DNA of 53,519 nucleotides from Sphingomonadales bacterium (GCA_028868535.1 JAGWUH010000026.1:1-53519); one strand, 5' to 3'; positions 1-8,957 are shown, counted from the stretch's first letter. Notes: generated by a model not told the origin, from the letters alone. Program-made: numbers and translations.

Positions 1-106
1 CGTCGCCGCCAGCGCGAAAGGCGCGCCACCCATCAACCAGCGCCAAACCGAAAGGTGGTTCCCTTTTGCGCGCCGATAGTGGGTCCACTTTGGACGCCGA
101 TTGACA
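1..106 (-). mobile_element. End of an IS21-family-like insertion sequence (partial)
   Basis: The stretch carries two similar blocks, GGTTCCCTTTTGCGCGCCGAT and GGTCCACTTTGGACGCCGAT, and ends in TTGACA at 101-106. IS21-family elements have multiple related repeats at each end and a terminal TGT/ACA, which fits an element boundary at 106. Only the terminus lies in the window; the rest of the element would be to the left. The call rests on recalled resemblance to sphingomonad and rhizobial IS21 ends, so it is moderate. Confidence 0.45.
3..104 (+). CDS. C-terminal tail of a probable IstB-like ATPase (partial, 5' end outside window)
   Basis: An open frame enters from the left edge and ends at TGA 102-104. 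Its last residues read GGSLLRADSGSTLDAD, which is the IS21 terminal repeats translated. IstB proteins of this family often read into the terminal repeats in this way. Only 33 residues are visible and no ATPase motif is included, so the assignment depends on the terminus and the repeat pattern. It may equally be a fragment left by an old insertion. Confidence 0.35.
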   Translation, partial: SPPARKARHPSTSAKPKGGSLLRADSGSTLDAD

Positions 107-146
107 AGCGCGGAGCGCGGTTATGAAGTTTTCTGCGACAGTTGCG

Positions 147-1085
147 CTATGTTGCAGTGTTATTCAGCCCTTCTGGCTGCATTACGATGTTAGGTGTTGC
201 GTTTCCACCATCCGCCTTTTGACCCTGCACCGAGAATCTAGCACAAACTTCGGATTTTCTGACGATATTAGTGAATATGTCTCTGTATTCCGCGGTGCTG
301 TAAATGAAATATTCAAATTTACCTTTAATGAATCCATCGTAGTCCGACCCAAGTATTGGAATTGGCATCCCTGCAAACTTTTGACCAGGGCCAATAACCA
401 AGGTTCTTGGCGCAGTGTCGTCCATAATGGGGTCGAACGTGGGGCAAGGTTCTCCAGTTTTTACTTTAAACCACTGCACTTTGAGGCCGGCTTGAATGGC
501 GGGGCTATTACCCACATTCATCCAGTGGATCTTTATCATGGCGCCGTTGTATCGGACTCCGTCGACAAAGGCGCTTCCGATAATGTCGCTGGTATGCTCG
601 GAGAAACAAATCCATGCCCGCGAAGCATGAAGGCTATCACGAGAGCTGACCGCAGCATCAATGGCGGCCCTAGCTCCGATTTCCGTCTCTTGGGCAGCCT
701 TCTTAGCCCATTTCGCGGCGATGAATGCGGCTATAAGCGTTCCGGCGCCGACCAGCAGGCCAAGCCCCGCTTCAACAGCTTGCCAGTACGCATAGCGGGA
801 CTGATCGACCGCCGCATTCGCAGCTATGGCATCGCAGGTCTTGCTTTCATCGTATGCACCCTTGCAGTTCCCATCATTGGATGCGCTGCTACGGGTGCCA
901 ATCGCTGGTTTGATGGTAAGCGGTGGGGCGTGCTGCTCATGTTGCTGAGCGTGGTTCTGTGTTTTCTGCCGCTGCCCATTATCATGCTGAGCAGCGGCGG
1001 ATAACGTTGCCCATCCGATAGCCGCAATGAAGAACAACCGATGGCCTCTAAGCATTGGATCAGAAACACCGCTGTGAATTGCCAC
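147..1085 (-). CDS. Hypothetical membrane-anchored protein, likely accessory
   Basis: This 312-residue protein has no function I recognise. A hydrophobic N-terminus beginning at the internal Met at 1055 (MLRGHRLFFIAAIGWATLSAA) looks like a signal peptide, so the start may be ATG 1055 rather than GTG 1085; neither has a strong Shine-Dalgarno. A second hydrophobic segment near residues 104-125 (LGLLVGAGTLIAAFIAAKWA) is followed by an Ala/Glu-rich helix and a soluble C-terminal domain of beta character (WMNVGNSPA, GPGQKFAG). Similar layouts occur in many uncharacterised rhizobial and sphingomonad proteins. The sequence is visibly AT-richer than the rest of the window and lies between an IS21-like end and the 3' end of tRNA-Leu, as expected of acquired DNA. 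A 293-residue frame on the other strand was judged a shadow because it lacks these features. Confidence 0.6.
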   Translation of the reverse strand: MAIHSGVSDPMLRGHRLFFIAAIGWATLSAAAQHDNGQRQKTQNHAQQHEQHAPPLTIKPAIGTRSSASNDGNCKGAYDESKTCDAIAANAAVDQSRYAYWQAVEAGLGLLVGAGTLIAAFIAAKWAKKAAQETEIGARAAIDAAVSSRDSLHASRAWICFSEHTSDIIGSAFVDGVRYNGAMIKIHWMNVGNSPAIQAGLKVQWFKVKTGEPCPTFDPIMDDTAPRTLVIGPGQKFAGMPIPILGSDYDGFIKGKFEYFIYSTAEYRDIFTNIVRKSEVCARFSVQGQKADGGNATPNIVMQPEGLNNTAT

Positions 1086-1286
1086 GGCTTGGCTTGTTCC
1101 TGATATTCGGCTCAGAGTCCATGTCCTCGATGTCGGCCCTCGATTGCTCGGCGATTGAAGAAAGCGCCCAGCCCTGGAACCCCCGGTTCCATCGTAGCGA
1201 TCTCCCCCGTTGTGGTTCTACTTGTGGTAACGGGTTATGCCGCTTCCCCGTAATGGGGTGAAATCACTCGGCTTATTCAGAAGAAA

Positions 1287-1373
1287 TGGTGCCCAGAAGA
1301 GGACTCGAACCTCCACGCCCTTTCGAGCGCCGCCACCTGAAGACGGTGCGTCTACCAATTCCGCCATCTGGGC
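1287..1373 (-). tRNA. tRNA-Leu (anticodon CAG)
   Basis: Read on the minus strand, the 5' arm GCCCAGA pairs with TCTGGGC, followed by discriminator A and an encoded CCA (1287-1289). The D-arm (TGGCGGAATTGGTAGACGC) and the T-arm (GGTTCGAGTCC) are typical, and a long variable arm (GGCGCTCGAAAGGGCGT) marks a class II tRNA. The anticodon loop TTCAGGT, flanked by CCGTC and GGCGG, gives anticodon CAG. The 3' end faces the IS-like end and the orphan gene, the usual arrangement for an integration site. Confidence 0.95.
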
Positions 1374-1554
1374 ACGGGGCCTGCCGCACTGCGTCAAGCC
1401 AGGTAGGAGCGCGCCCTTAGGCGAGCCGCGGCCGGCTTGTCAACAGCGCCGGTGCGAAGAACCTGCAGTTCGCGCTTCCCGGAACCCCGGCGCCGCTCGG
1501 GCATTGGCTTCGCAGCGACAGTGACGGGTGGGTCAGGCATTGCACGGATCATCG

Positions 1555-2625
1555 ATGAACCGGCCCGAATCAGACGAACCCGCAGTGTCCGTCGCTGCCG
1601 ATGGCCTTGCCGATTCGCAGACAGATCGCCTGGCCGATCTCGAACAGCGTTTCGCGGCGCTGGCCGATGTCATCCCGCAGCTGGTCTGGTCGAGTCTGGC
1701 GGACGGACGGTCCGACTATTTCAACCGCGTCTGGCGCCAGTTCACCGGGGATGGGGGACAGGAAAGCGAAGGCGATGGCTGGATGCGCTACCTGCATCCG
1801 GACGATCGCGATCGCACCGCCGCCGCCTGGCAGGCAGCCGTCGCCAACGGCAGTGCCTACGACATCGAATACCGCCTGCGCCGCCACGATGGCCAGTACC
1901 GCTGGATGCTGGTGCGCGGGATGCCGCTGCGCGACCGCGCCGGGCGCGTCTATCGCTGGCTCGGAACCTGCACCGACATCCACGAGGCCAAGGCCATCGC
2001 ACAGCAGAGCGAGGTCGTCTCGCGGGAGCTCAGCCATCGCATCAAGAACATCTTCGCGGTGATCGGCGGCCTGATCGGCATGACGATGCGCCAGAATCCC
2101 GGGTTCGACGCGATCGGCGGCGAACTGCAGCAGCGGGTCCTGGCGCTCGGCCGCGCGCACGACTTCGTCCGCCCGCAAAGCCTCGCTTCGCGCCGCAGCC
2201 GCCCGCACACCAGCCTCGTCAGCATGCTCGGCGAGCTGCTGGCGCCTTACGACGCCGCACCGGGCGCCGGCTGCCCGCCGCGCATCGCCATCACCGGCGA
2301 GGACGCGGCGATCGACGATCGCTCGGCCACGCCGCTGGCGCTGGCCTTCCACGAACTGGCCACCAATGCGGTCAAGTACGGGGCGCTGTCGGTCGATCGC
2401 GGCCGCGTCGCCATCGCGATTGCGCCGGCGCCGGACGCGATCGCACTCGAATGGCGCGAACGGGACGGCCCGCCGGTCACCGGCGACGTGCAGCCGGGCT
2501 TCGGCGCCAGCCTGATCGATCTCAGCCTCCGCCTCCAGCTCAACGGCCAGGTCGAATATGACTGGCGCCGCGACGGACTCCGCGTCCGCGCGGCGATCCC
2601 GCGGACGGCCATGGTCCGCGGCTGA
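1555..2625 (+). CDS. PAS-domain sensor histidine kinase, HWE family
   Basis: This 356-residue soluble kinase has no membrane segment. Residues about 30-145 form a PAS fold with a PAC end (YRWMLVRGMPLRDRAGRV, WLGTCTDIHEA). The phosphoacceptor box SRELSHRIKNIFAVI (His about 161) and the N-box FHELATNAVKYGAL, followed by the short glycine motif GFGASLIDLS, are characteristic of the HWE/HisKA_2 kinases common in alphaproteobacteria. Many of these act in general stress or light signalling. No response regulator is adjacent, so its partner is encoded elsewhere. ATG 1555 is preferred over GTG 1528 because the PAS region begins soon after; neither start has a convincing ribosome site. Confidence 0.88.
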   Translation: MNRPESDEPAVSVAADGLADSQTDRLADLEQRFAALADVIPQLVWSSLADGRSDYFNRVWRQFTGDGGQESEGDGWMRYLHPDDRDRTAAAWQAAVANGSAYDIEYRLRRHDGQYRWMLVRGMPLRDRAGRVYRWLGTCTDIHEAKAIAQQSEVVSRELSHRIKNIFAVIGGLIGMTMRQNPGFDAIGGELQQRVLALGRAHDFVRPQSLASRRSRPHTSLVSMLGELLAPYDAAPGAGCPPRIAITGEDAAIDDRSATPLALAFHELATNAVKYGALSVDRGRVAIAIAPAPDAIALEWRERDGPPVTGDVQPGFGASLIDLSLRLQLNGQVEYDWRRDGLRVRAAIPRTAMVRG

Positions 2626-2789
2626 TGGGTTCCGCGTCGCAGCATTTGCCGCCGTCCGGCGCAGGCCGCCGCGTTCCAGCCCCGGCGCGGCGCGCGCCGT
2701 CACATTTTCGCAATTGCACAATGGAACAGGCGCACCCTCCCGGCGTTCATCGCGGTGAAAGGTTTCCCAGCCGCGAGGGTCCCGCTTCC

Positions 2790-5180
2790 ATGTCGCAAGT
2801 TCCCGACTCCAGTTCCTTCCTGCTCGCCACCGGCGCGCGTCACGGCGAGGTCGTGCCGCTGTTCGGCGGCGAACGGCCGCGCCGCGCCAACGCCCCGTTG
2901 CGGGTGGCGGTGATCGGCACCTACCTGCCGCGCAAGTGCGGCCTGGCCACCTTCACCGCCGACGTCGTCGAACAGCTGCGCGCGCACCACCCGGAGATTG
3001 CCGTCGACGTCTACGCGCTCGACAACCCGGACCAGGGCCTCGCCTACGACGGCCTCGCCGGGGTGATATCCGCCGGCGAGGCTGCCGACTATGCCCGGGT
3101 CGCGCGCGCGATCAACGAAAGCGGCGCCGACGTCGTCTGGATCCAGCACGAGTTCGGCATCTTCGGCGGCGCCGACGGGGCGCTGGTCTGCGATTTCGTC
3201 GACCGCCTCGCCGCGCCGCTGGTGGTCACGCTGCATACGGTGCTGACCCATCCCAGCGACAACCAGCGCGCGATCATCGATCACCTCGTGCGCCGCGCCT
3301 CGCAGGTCATGGTCATGTCGCGCCACGGCCGCGAACTGCTGCTGCGTCACCATCACGCCCCGGCCGGGCTGGTCGCGCTGATCCCGCATGGCGCCCCGGA
3401 CCGGCCCTTCGGCCGCGAAGCCGCGTTCAAGCGGCAGTTGGGCCTGGCCGAACGGCCGGTGCTGATGACGTTCGGCCTGCTCGGCCCCGGCAAGGGCATC
3501 GACCACATGATCGAGGCGCTACCCGCCATCGTCGCGCGCCACCCGGACGTGGTCTACCGCGTCGTCGGCCAGGTGCACCCGGGTCTCGGCGCGGCGGGGG
3601 GCAGCTACCGCGACAGCCTGCACGCCCTGGCGGACCGGCTCGGCGTCGCCGGCCACGTGCTGTGGGAGGAACGCTTCCTCGACACGCCCGAGCTGCTCGA
3701 CCAGCTCGAGGCCTGCGACATCTACGTCACCCCTTATCTCAACCTCCAGCAAAGCACCTCGGGAACGCTCAGCTACGCGGTGGCGCTGGGCAAGGCGGTG
3801 GTGTCCACGCCCTACGTCCACGCCCGCGAACTCCTGGCCGAGGATGCCGGCATCCTCGTCGAGCCCGATTCGCCCGATGCCCTGTCCGCGGCGATCAACC
3901 GCCTGCTCGACGATCCGGCGCTGCTGGTCGCGACCAAGCGCCAGGCCTACGCGCGCGGCCGCGAGACGATCTGGCCCGAATTCGCCGCCGCCAGCGCCGA
4001 TCTCGTGCGCCGCGCCGCCAGCCCCCGCCTGCGCGAGGCGCCGCTGACCGCGACCCCCGGCCTCACCGCCGTGTTCGCGATGAGCGACGGCACCGGCATG
4101 CTCCAGCACGGCATCGGCCCGGTGCCGGATCGCCGCCACGGCTATTGCCTCGACGACAACGCCCGGGCGCTGATGCTGATGAACGTCGCCACCGGCCCGG
4201 CGCAGGAACTGCACAGCCGCGCGCTCACCTACGCCAGCTTCCTGCAGCATGCGTGGAACCCGGACGTCCGGCGCTTCCGCAACTTCATGGCGTTCGACCG
4301 CGCCTGGTGCGAGGACATCGGCTCCGATGATTCCAACGGCCGCGCGCTCTGGGCGCTCGGCCACACCGTGGAGCACCAGGCCGACCCGGCGCTGCGTCGC
4401 TGGGCGCTTGGCTGGTTCGACACCGTCGCCCCGGTGTTCTCGGCGATGGACTATCCGCGCACGCTGGCCTTCGCGATGCTCGGCAGCGCCGCCGTCGTCC
4501 GCGCGATGGGACCGGACGCCGAATGGCACGCCGAGGCGCGTCGCATCCTCGAACGCGGCGGCGATCTGCTCCACCGCCTGCTCGCGACCTCGCGCCGTCC
4601 CGACTGGACCTGGTTCGAGACCATGCTCGGCTACGACAACCCCCGCCTGCCGCAGGCGCTGATCGAGGCCGGCCAGCTGCTGCAACGCGCCGACTGGCTC
4701 GACGCCGGCGTCGAATCGCTGGCATGGATCGCCGATCGCCAGCGCGCCGCCGCCGGCCACTTCCGCCCGGTCGGTTCGGAAACTTTCGGGCACGATTTCG
4801 ACGCTTATCCGTTCGACCAGCAACCGCTCGAGGCCCAGGCTGCGGTCGAGGCGGCATGGAGCGCCTTCGTCGCCACCGGCGACGGCCGCTGGCGCGACCA
4901 TGCCCGCACCGCCTGGCGCTGGTACTTCGGCGGCAACGACCGCGGCGTCTGCCTCGCCGATCTCGCCAGCGGCCGCTGCCGCGACGGGGTCACCCCGCGC
5001 GGGGCAAACGAGAACTGCGGCGCGGAATCGATCCTCGCGTTCCAGCTCGCGTACTACACGCTGGTGCGGATCGAGGGACTGGGTCTGAACAGTGCAGGGC
5101 CGCACCACCGGGGAAGTCAGGAAGGGAGAAACCTTGAGTCCGCATCGCGGCCAGACAGCCACACCGCTACGCATCCTTGA
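2790..5180 (+). CDS. GT4-type glycosyltransferase fused to a C-terminal helical (six-hairpin-like) domain
   Basis: This 796-residue protein has two parts. Residues about 30-420 are a GT-B glycosyltransferase of the GT4/COG0438 type: an N-terminal Rossmann half (VAVIGTYLPRKCGLATFTADV, WIQHEFGIFGG) and a C-terminal half (FGLLGPGKGIDHMIEA, QSTSGTLSYAVALGKAVVSTPY). The usual E-x7-E nucleotide-sugar motif is replaced by the QSTSGT form seen in this subgroup. Residues about 430-796 are rich in helices (YCLDDNARALMLM, WFETMLGYDNPRLPQALIEA) and resemble an alpha/alpha-toroid glycan-binding or hydrolase fold. The ATG at 2790 follows GAGGG. The 3' end overlaps the GH130 gene by 47 nt, so the two are probably translated together and act on the same glycan, possibly a mannoside; the product is unknown. 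Confidence 0.85.
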   Translation: MSQVPDSSSFLLATGARHGEVVPLFGGERPRRANAPLRVAVIGTYLPRKCGLATFTADVVEQLRAHHPEIAVDVYALDNPDQGLAYDGLAGVISAGEAADYARVARAINESGADVVWIQHEFGIFGGADGALVCDFVDRLAAPLVVTLHTVLTHPSDNQRAIIDHLVRRASQVMVMSRHGRELLLRHHHAPAGLVALIPHGAPDRPFGREAAFKRQLGLAERPVLMTFGLLGPGKGIDHMIEALPAIVARHPDVVYRVVGQVHPGLGAAGGSYRDSLHALADRLGVAGHVLWEERFLDTPELLDQLEACDIYVTPYLNLQQSTSGTLSYAVALGKAVVSTPYVHARELLAEDAGILVEPDSPDALSAAINRLLDDPALLVATKRQAYARGRETIWPEFAAASADLVRRAASPRLREAPLTATPGLTAVFAMSDGTGMLQHGIGPVPDRRHGYCLDDNARALMLMNVATGPAQELHSRALTYASFLQHAWNPDVRRFRNFMAFDRAWCEDIGSDDSNGRALWALGHTVEHQADPALRRWALGWFDTVAPVFSAMDYPRTLAFAMLGSAAVVRAMGPDAEWHAEARRILERGGDLLHRLLATSRRPDWTWFETMLGYDNPRLPQALIEAGQLLQRADWLDAGVESLAWIADRQRAAAGHFRPVGSETFGHDFDAYPFDQQPLEAQAAVEAAWSAFVATGDGRWRDHARTAWRWYFGGNDRGVCLADLASGRCRDGVTPRGANENCGAESILAFQLAYYTLVRIEGLGLNSAGPHHRGSQEGRNLESASRPDSHTATHP

Positions 5181-6456
5181 CACGCGCCTTCATGCCGACC
5201 CCTCGCGGGTCGTGCTCCGGCCCTTTCACTTGGGGTGGCAATCCGCCGCCACCCCGGGCGATCGCGCGCGCCGGCTGGTCGCCGATGTCGCCGCGCTCAC
5301 CGAGGAGGAGACCGACGCCGAGTACGATCGCGTCGTCCACGATTTCGCCGAGCGCCACTGGCAGACCGAGGCGATGTTCGATCGCCGCTACGAGGACGTG
5401 GAGCGCGGCCTCGGCCTGGAACAGGCCGGCTTCTCGATCACGCGCAAGCGGCTGATCGGCGCGTACTTCTGCCACGAGTACACCTATGCCGCCGCCGCGC
5501 TGATGAACCCGTCGATCGTTCCGCACCCGGACCAGTCGGGCGTCGGCCGCGGCGGCTGCCGTTTCGTGATGAGCCTGCGCGCGGTCGGCGAAGGCCACAT
5601 CTCGTCGGTCGCCTTCCGCGAAGGCATCGCCAATCCCGACGGCAGCTTCGACCTGTGGCCGGAAAGCGCCTTCGCCACCGCGCTCGAGCTCGACGATACC
5701 CTCCAGGCCTGCGAGACCGGCGCCGTCGCCGTGCACCGCCACCCCGAATCGAGCCTGTCGAACTCGGTGATCTTCCCGATCACCGAACAGCAGCGCCAGG
5801 GGCTGGAGGACCTCCGCCTGGTCCGCTTCGACCACGCCGCCCCCGGTGCGCCGCCGGACTACGAATGGATCGGCACCTACACCGCCTGGAACGGCGCCTC
5901 GATCCGCTCGGAACTTCTCCGCACCCGCGACTTCCGCCGCTTCGTGCTCGAACCGATCGAGGGCAGGGCCGGGCGCAACAAGGGCATGGCGCTGTTCCCG
6001 CAGAAGGTCGGCGGCCAATACGCGATGGTCGGCCGCCAGGATGGCAAGAACCTGTTCCTGCTGCGCTCGGACGATCTCGCCCACTGGGACGACGACGGCG
6101 TGCTGCTGATGGAGCCGGCGTTCCCCTGGGAGTTCATCCAGATCGGCAACTGCGGCAGCCCGATCCTCACCGATGCCGGCTGGCTGCTGATCACCCACGG
6201 CGTCGGCGCGATGCGCAAGTACGCGCTCGGCGCCGCGCTGCTCGATCGCGACGACCCGTCGAAGGTCATCGGCCGCACCCGCGAACCGGTGCTGACGGCG
6301 GAGGACGCCGATCGCTCGGGCTACGTGCCCAACGTCGTCTACACTTGCGGCGTGCTGCCGGTCGGGGAGCAGTTGCTGATCCCCTACGGCATCTCCGACA
6401 GCGCCGTCGGCTTCGCCGTCGTGGCGATCGCCGACCTGCTGGCCCTGCTGGTGTGA
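5134..6456 (+). CDS. Glycoside hydrolase family 130 protein (beta-mannoside phosphorylase/hydrolase-like)
   Basis: This 440-residue protein has the five-bladed propeller pattern of GH130: MNPSIVPHPDQ, MSLRAVGEGHISSVAFREG, QGLEDLRLVRF, NKGMALFPQKVGG, QIGNCGSPILT and HGVGAMRKYALGAALLD. Family members cleave or phosphorolyse beta-1,2- or beta-1,4-mannosides. I infer the class, not the exact linkage. I choose the TTG at 5134 because GGAAGGGAG lies five to six bases upstream; an in-frame GTG at 5092 lacks such a site. The start lies inside the preceding glycosyltransferase gene, implying translational coupling. The pairing of GT4 and GH130 suggests synthesis and turnover of a single intracellular oligosaccharide or surface glycan. 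Confidence 0.88.
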   Translation: MSPHRGQTATPLRILDTRLHADPSRVVLRPFHLGWQSAATPGDRARRLVADVAALTEEETDAEYDRVVHDFAERHWQTEAMFDRRYEDVERGLGLEQAGFSITRKRLIGAYFCHEYTYAAAALMNPSIVPHPDQSGVGRGGCRFVMSLRAVGEGHISSVAFREGIANPDGSFDLWPESAFATALELDDTLQACETGAVAVHRHPESSLSNSVIFPITEQQRQGLEDLRLVRFDHAAPGAPPDYEWIGTYTAWNGASIRSELLRTRDFRRFVLEPIEGRAGRNKGMALFPQKVGGQYAMVGRQDGKNLFLLRSDDLAHWDDDGVLLMEPAFPWEFIQIGNCGSPILTDAGWLLITHGVGAMRKYALGAALLDRDDPSKVIGRTREPVLTAEDADRSGYVPNVVYTCGVLPVGEQLLIPYGISDSAVGFAVVAIADLLALLV

Positions 6457-6472
6457 CGGGCCCGGGGCCGGC

Positions 6473-6492
6473 GACGGGGCCGGGGCCCCGTC
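6473..6492. terminator. GC-rich hairpin between convergent genes
   Basis: GACGGGGCC (6473-6481) and GGCCCCGTC (6484-6492) form a perfect 9-bp stem with a 2-nt centre. It lies between the ends of the GH130 gene (+) and the receptor gene (-). No T-run follows on either strand, so termination is plausible but not certain. Confidence 0.45.
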
Positions 6493-6511
6493 CCGTCAGG
6501 GTCCGCCCGCG

Positions 6512-8839
6512 TCAGAAGCTTACGCTCGCCGTGGCATAGACCTGGCGCGGGTTGCCCCAGAACGTCGTCGCCACGCCTTCCTTGCCCAGCGACGCCCGGA
6601 ACGGCACTGCGAGCTGCCCGGAGGCAAGGTTGGTCGCATCGGCGACGCCATAGATATAGCCCGAGGTCTTGTAGCGCTTGTCGGTCAGGTTCTTGCCGAA
6701 CACCCCCAGCGACCAGCGCCGGTCGTGCGAATGCCAGACCAGGCTGGCGTCGACCAGCTGGTAGGCCGGCTGGTCGAGGTAGGGATTGGGAATCTCGAAC
6801 TGGTAGGTCTTGCTCTTGAACGACATCCCCACCGTCAGGTCGAACGTGCCCGGCGCCGCCCGCAGCGTGTAGGTGGCCGAGGCATTGCCCGACCACGCCG
6901 GGGTGTTCTGCACCTTGCGATACTGCGCGACATCGGTGGTCACCCCGGCGACGGCGGTCAGGTACTTGAGGTACTTGGCGTCGATGTAGCCGACCGACCC
7001 GGCCAGCGTGATCGGCCCGAGGTGGGCGCTGCCCTCGGCCTCGAAGCCCTGCATCCGGGCCTTGCCCGCGTTCGAGACGTTGCCGCAGAACGTGGCGATG
7101 CCGCCGCTGATGCACGCGACCGAGCCGGGAACCTGCACGTCGGTATAGTCCATCCGGAACGCCGCCAGCGACAGGTTGACGTGGCGGTCGAGCAGGCGCG
7201 TCTTGTAGCCGATCTCGTAGCTGTCGACCTTCTCCGGCCGGAAGCCGAGGAACTCCGCCTGGCTGACCCCGGCCGGGGCATTGGTGCCGACGCCGCGCGG
7301 GTCGAACCCGCCACCCTTGAACCCCTGCGAGTACGACGCATAGACCGTGTTGTCGCTGTCCGGCTTCCAGGTCAGCGACACGCGCGGCGTGAACTTGCTG
7401 TAGGCCGCCTCGCCACGGAAGTTGGTCGACGGCCCGCCCAGCGCGGTGCCCGGGCCGCCGAACACGGTGGAACCGCCGAACAGGTAGTTCTGGCGCAGAA
7501 TGTAGGCTTGGCGCTTGTCCCAGGTATAGCGGCCGCCCGCCTCGATGGTGAACTGGTCGGTCAGGTCATAGGTGGCATTGGCGAAACCGGCCAGCGTGTC
7601 GGTGCGGATGTTGGCCTCGGTATAGGCGCTCAGCCCCGGCAGCAGCGCATTGCTGGTGAACAGCCGCACGTCGAACTGGGTCAGCGCGGTCGCGTGCAGG
7701 TAATAGAACCCGGCCATCGCGTGCAGCCGCCCCTGGTCATAGAGCACCTGCCCTTCCTGGCTGACCTGGCGGTTGCGGTAATAGGCGGGCACGTCGACAT
7801 CGACCAGCGCCGAGGCGTCGAAGTCGATCGGCGATGCCGAATCGTCCTTGCGATAGGCGGTGATCGACCGCAGCGTCACCGCCGCCGAGGGATGCGCCTC
7901 GATGAACAGCGAAGTGCCCCAGGCCTTCACGTCCTGCTTCGGCGCCACCAGCCCGCCCTGGGTGTCGAACACGTTGGCCAGCACCGGATTGCCCGAAACC
8001 AGCCCGGGGATCTCGCGATGCCCGCCGCGCGCGTTGGAATCGTCGTGGGTATAATCGGCGGTCAGCCGCGCGAACACCGTGTCGCCGTGCAGCTCGATCG
8101 TGCCGCGCCCGGCCCAGATGCTCTTGTTGTAGTTGTCCTGGCCCGTCGTCAGGTTGGTGCCGAAGCCGCCGCGCGTCAGCCGCGCGAACGATCCGCCGAT
8201 GCGCAACATGCCGTCGCTGGTCACGGGCGCGCTGGCGGTGATGACGCCATCGGCCTGGTCGTACGAGCCATAAGTCCCGCGCAGCGAGACGTGCGGCCTG
8301 TCGTCCAGCTTCTTCGTCACGTACTTGATCGCGCCGCCGATGGTGTTGCGGCCATACAGCGTGCCCTGCGGCCCGCGCAGCACCTCGACCCGCTCGACGT
8401 CGTAGATGTCCAGCACCGCCGCCTGCGGCCGGTTCAGATAGACGTCGTCGAGGTACAGGCCGACGCCCTGCTCGAAGCCCGACACTGGATCCTGCTGGCC
8501 GACGCCGCGGATGAACGCGGACAGCGTCGAATTGGTCCCGCGCGACGGCTCCAGCGTCACGTTGGGCACGCTGTCGGCGATCGCGGTGATGTCGGTCGCG
8601 CCCGATTGCGCCAGCGCGTCGCCGGAGATCGCGGTGATCGCGATCGGCACGCTGACCAGGCTCTCCTCGCGGCGGCGGGCGGTGACGACGATCTCGCCGT
8701 CTTCGGTCCCGGTGGCAGCGGCGGCCGGCGGTGCGCCCGTCGGCGCCGCCTGGGCGAACGCCGCGTCGGCCGGCGCGGCGCTGGCGGCGGAGGCAAGCAG
8801 GATTGCGAGAACGGAGCGATGTGAAGTGAAGCGGGCCAT
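6512..8839 (-). CDS. TonB-dependent outer-membrane receptor
   Basis: This 775-residue receptor has a signal peptide (HRSVLAILLASAASAAPADA), a TonB-box-like segment EIVVTARRREE, a plug domain (AFIRGVGQQDP, YLDDVYLNRP, VEVLRGPQGTLYGRNTIGG) and a 22-strand barrel region ending in aromatic F (YATASVSF). It takes up an unknown ligand by energy from TonB/ExbBD. The family in sphingomonads often handles plant or aromatic compounds rather than iron. The ATG at 8839 follows GGAGGAG with six bases of spacing. It is divergent from a TetR gene, and a perfect inverted repeat covers the shared promoter, so TetR repression by a ligand is likely. Confidence 0.93.
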   Translation of the reverse strand: MARFTSHRSVLAILLASAASAAPADAAFAQAAPTGAPPAAAATGTEDGEIVVTARRREESLVSVPIAITAISGDALAQSGATDITAIADSVPNVTLEPSRGTNSTLSAFIRGVGQQDPVSGFEQGVGLYLDDVYLNRPQAAVLDIYDVERVEVLRGPQGTLYGRNTIGGAIKYVTKKLDDRPHVSLRGTYGSYDQADGVITASAPVTSDGMLRIGGSFARLTRGGFGTNLTTGQDNYNKSIWAGRGTIELHGDTVFARLTADYTHDDSNARGGHREIPGLVSGNPVLANVFDTQGGLVAPKQDVKAWGTSLFIEAHPSAAVTLRSITAYRKDDSASPIDFDASALVDVDVPAYYRNRQVSQEGQVLYDQGRLHAMAGFYYLHATALTQFDVRLFTSNALLPGLSAYTEANIRTDTLAGFANATYDLTDQFTIEAGGRYTWDKRQAYILRQNYLFGGSTVFGGPGTALGGPSTNFRGEAAYSKFTPRVSLTWKPDSDNTVYASYSQGFKGGGFDPRGVGTNAPAGVSQAEFLGFRPEKVDSYEIGYKTRLLDRHVNLSLAAFRMDYTDVQVPGSVACISGGIATFCGNVSNAGKARMQGFEAEGSAHLGPITLAGSVGYIDAKYLKYLTAVAGVTTDVAQYRKVQNTPAWSGNASATYTLRAAPGTFDLTVGMSFKSKTYQFEIPNPYLDQPAYQLVDASLVWHSHDRRWSLGVFGKNLTDKRYKTSGYIYGVADATNLASGQLAVPFRASLGKEGVATTFWGNPRQVYATASVSF

Positions 8840-8889
8840 GAACAACTCCTCCCCCGGCGCATCCCGGCCGGTATGGCGGCACCAATATT

Positions 8890-8915
8890 GAAAGTTGAAC
8901 CACCTTTCAACTTTC
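8890..8915. promoter_or_regulatory. Candidate TetR operator
   Basis: GAAAGTTGAA (8890-8899) and TTCAACTTTC (8906-8915) form a perfect 10-bp inverted repeat with a 6-nt spacer. It sits between the divergent receptor and TetR genes, about 50 nt from each start. The size and symmetry suit a TetR dimer and would allow both control of the receptor and autoregulation. Confidence 0.65.
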
Positions 8916-8957
8916 GATTTGCACTTTCCTGCCGCGGTCGCCTATGACCGTGTCCTG

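Noticed and set aside
123..1004. A 293-residue open frame on the plus strand opposite the hypothetical gene.
   Set aside because: It has no ribosome site, and the minus-strand product has a signal-like N-terminus, a membrane segment and a recognisable domain style.
6725..8824. A very long (about 700-residue) open frame on the plus strand opposite the first receptor.
   Set aside because: Its composition (Arg, Gly, Ala, Val and Asp rich) is that of a high-GC shadow frame, and the receptor on the minus strand is unambiguous. Similar long shadows lie opposite the cox, receptor and sensor kinase genes.
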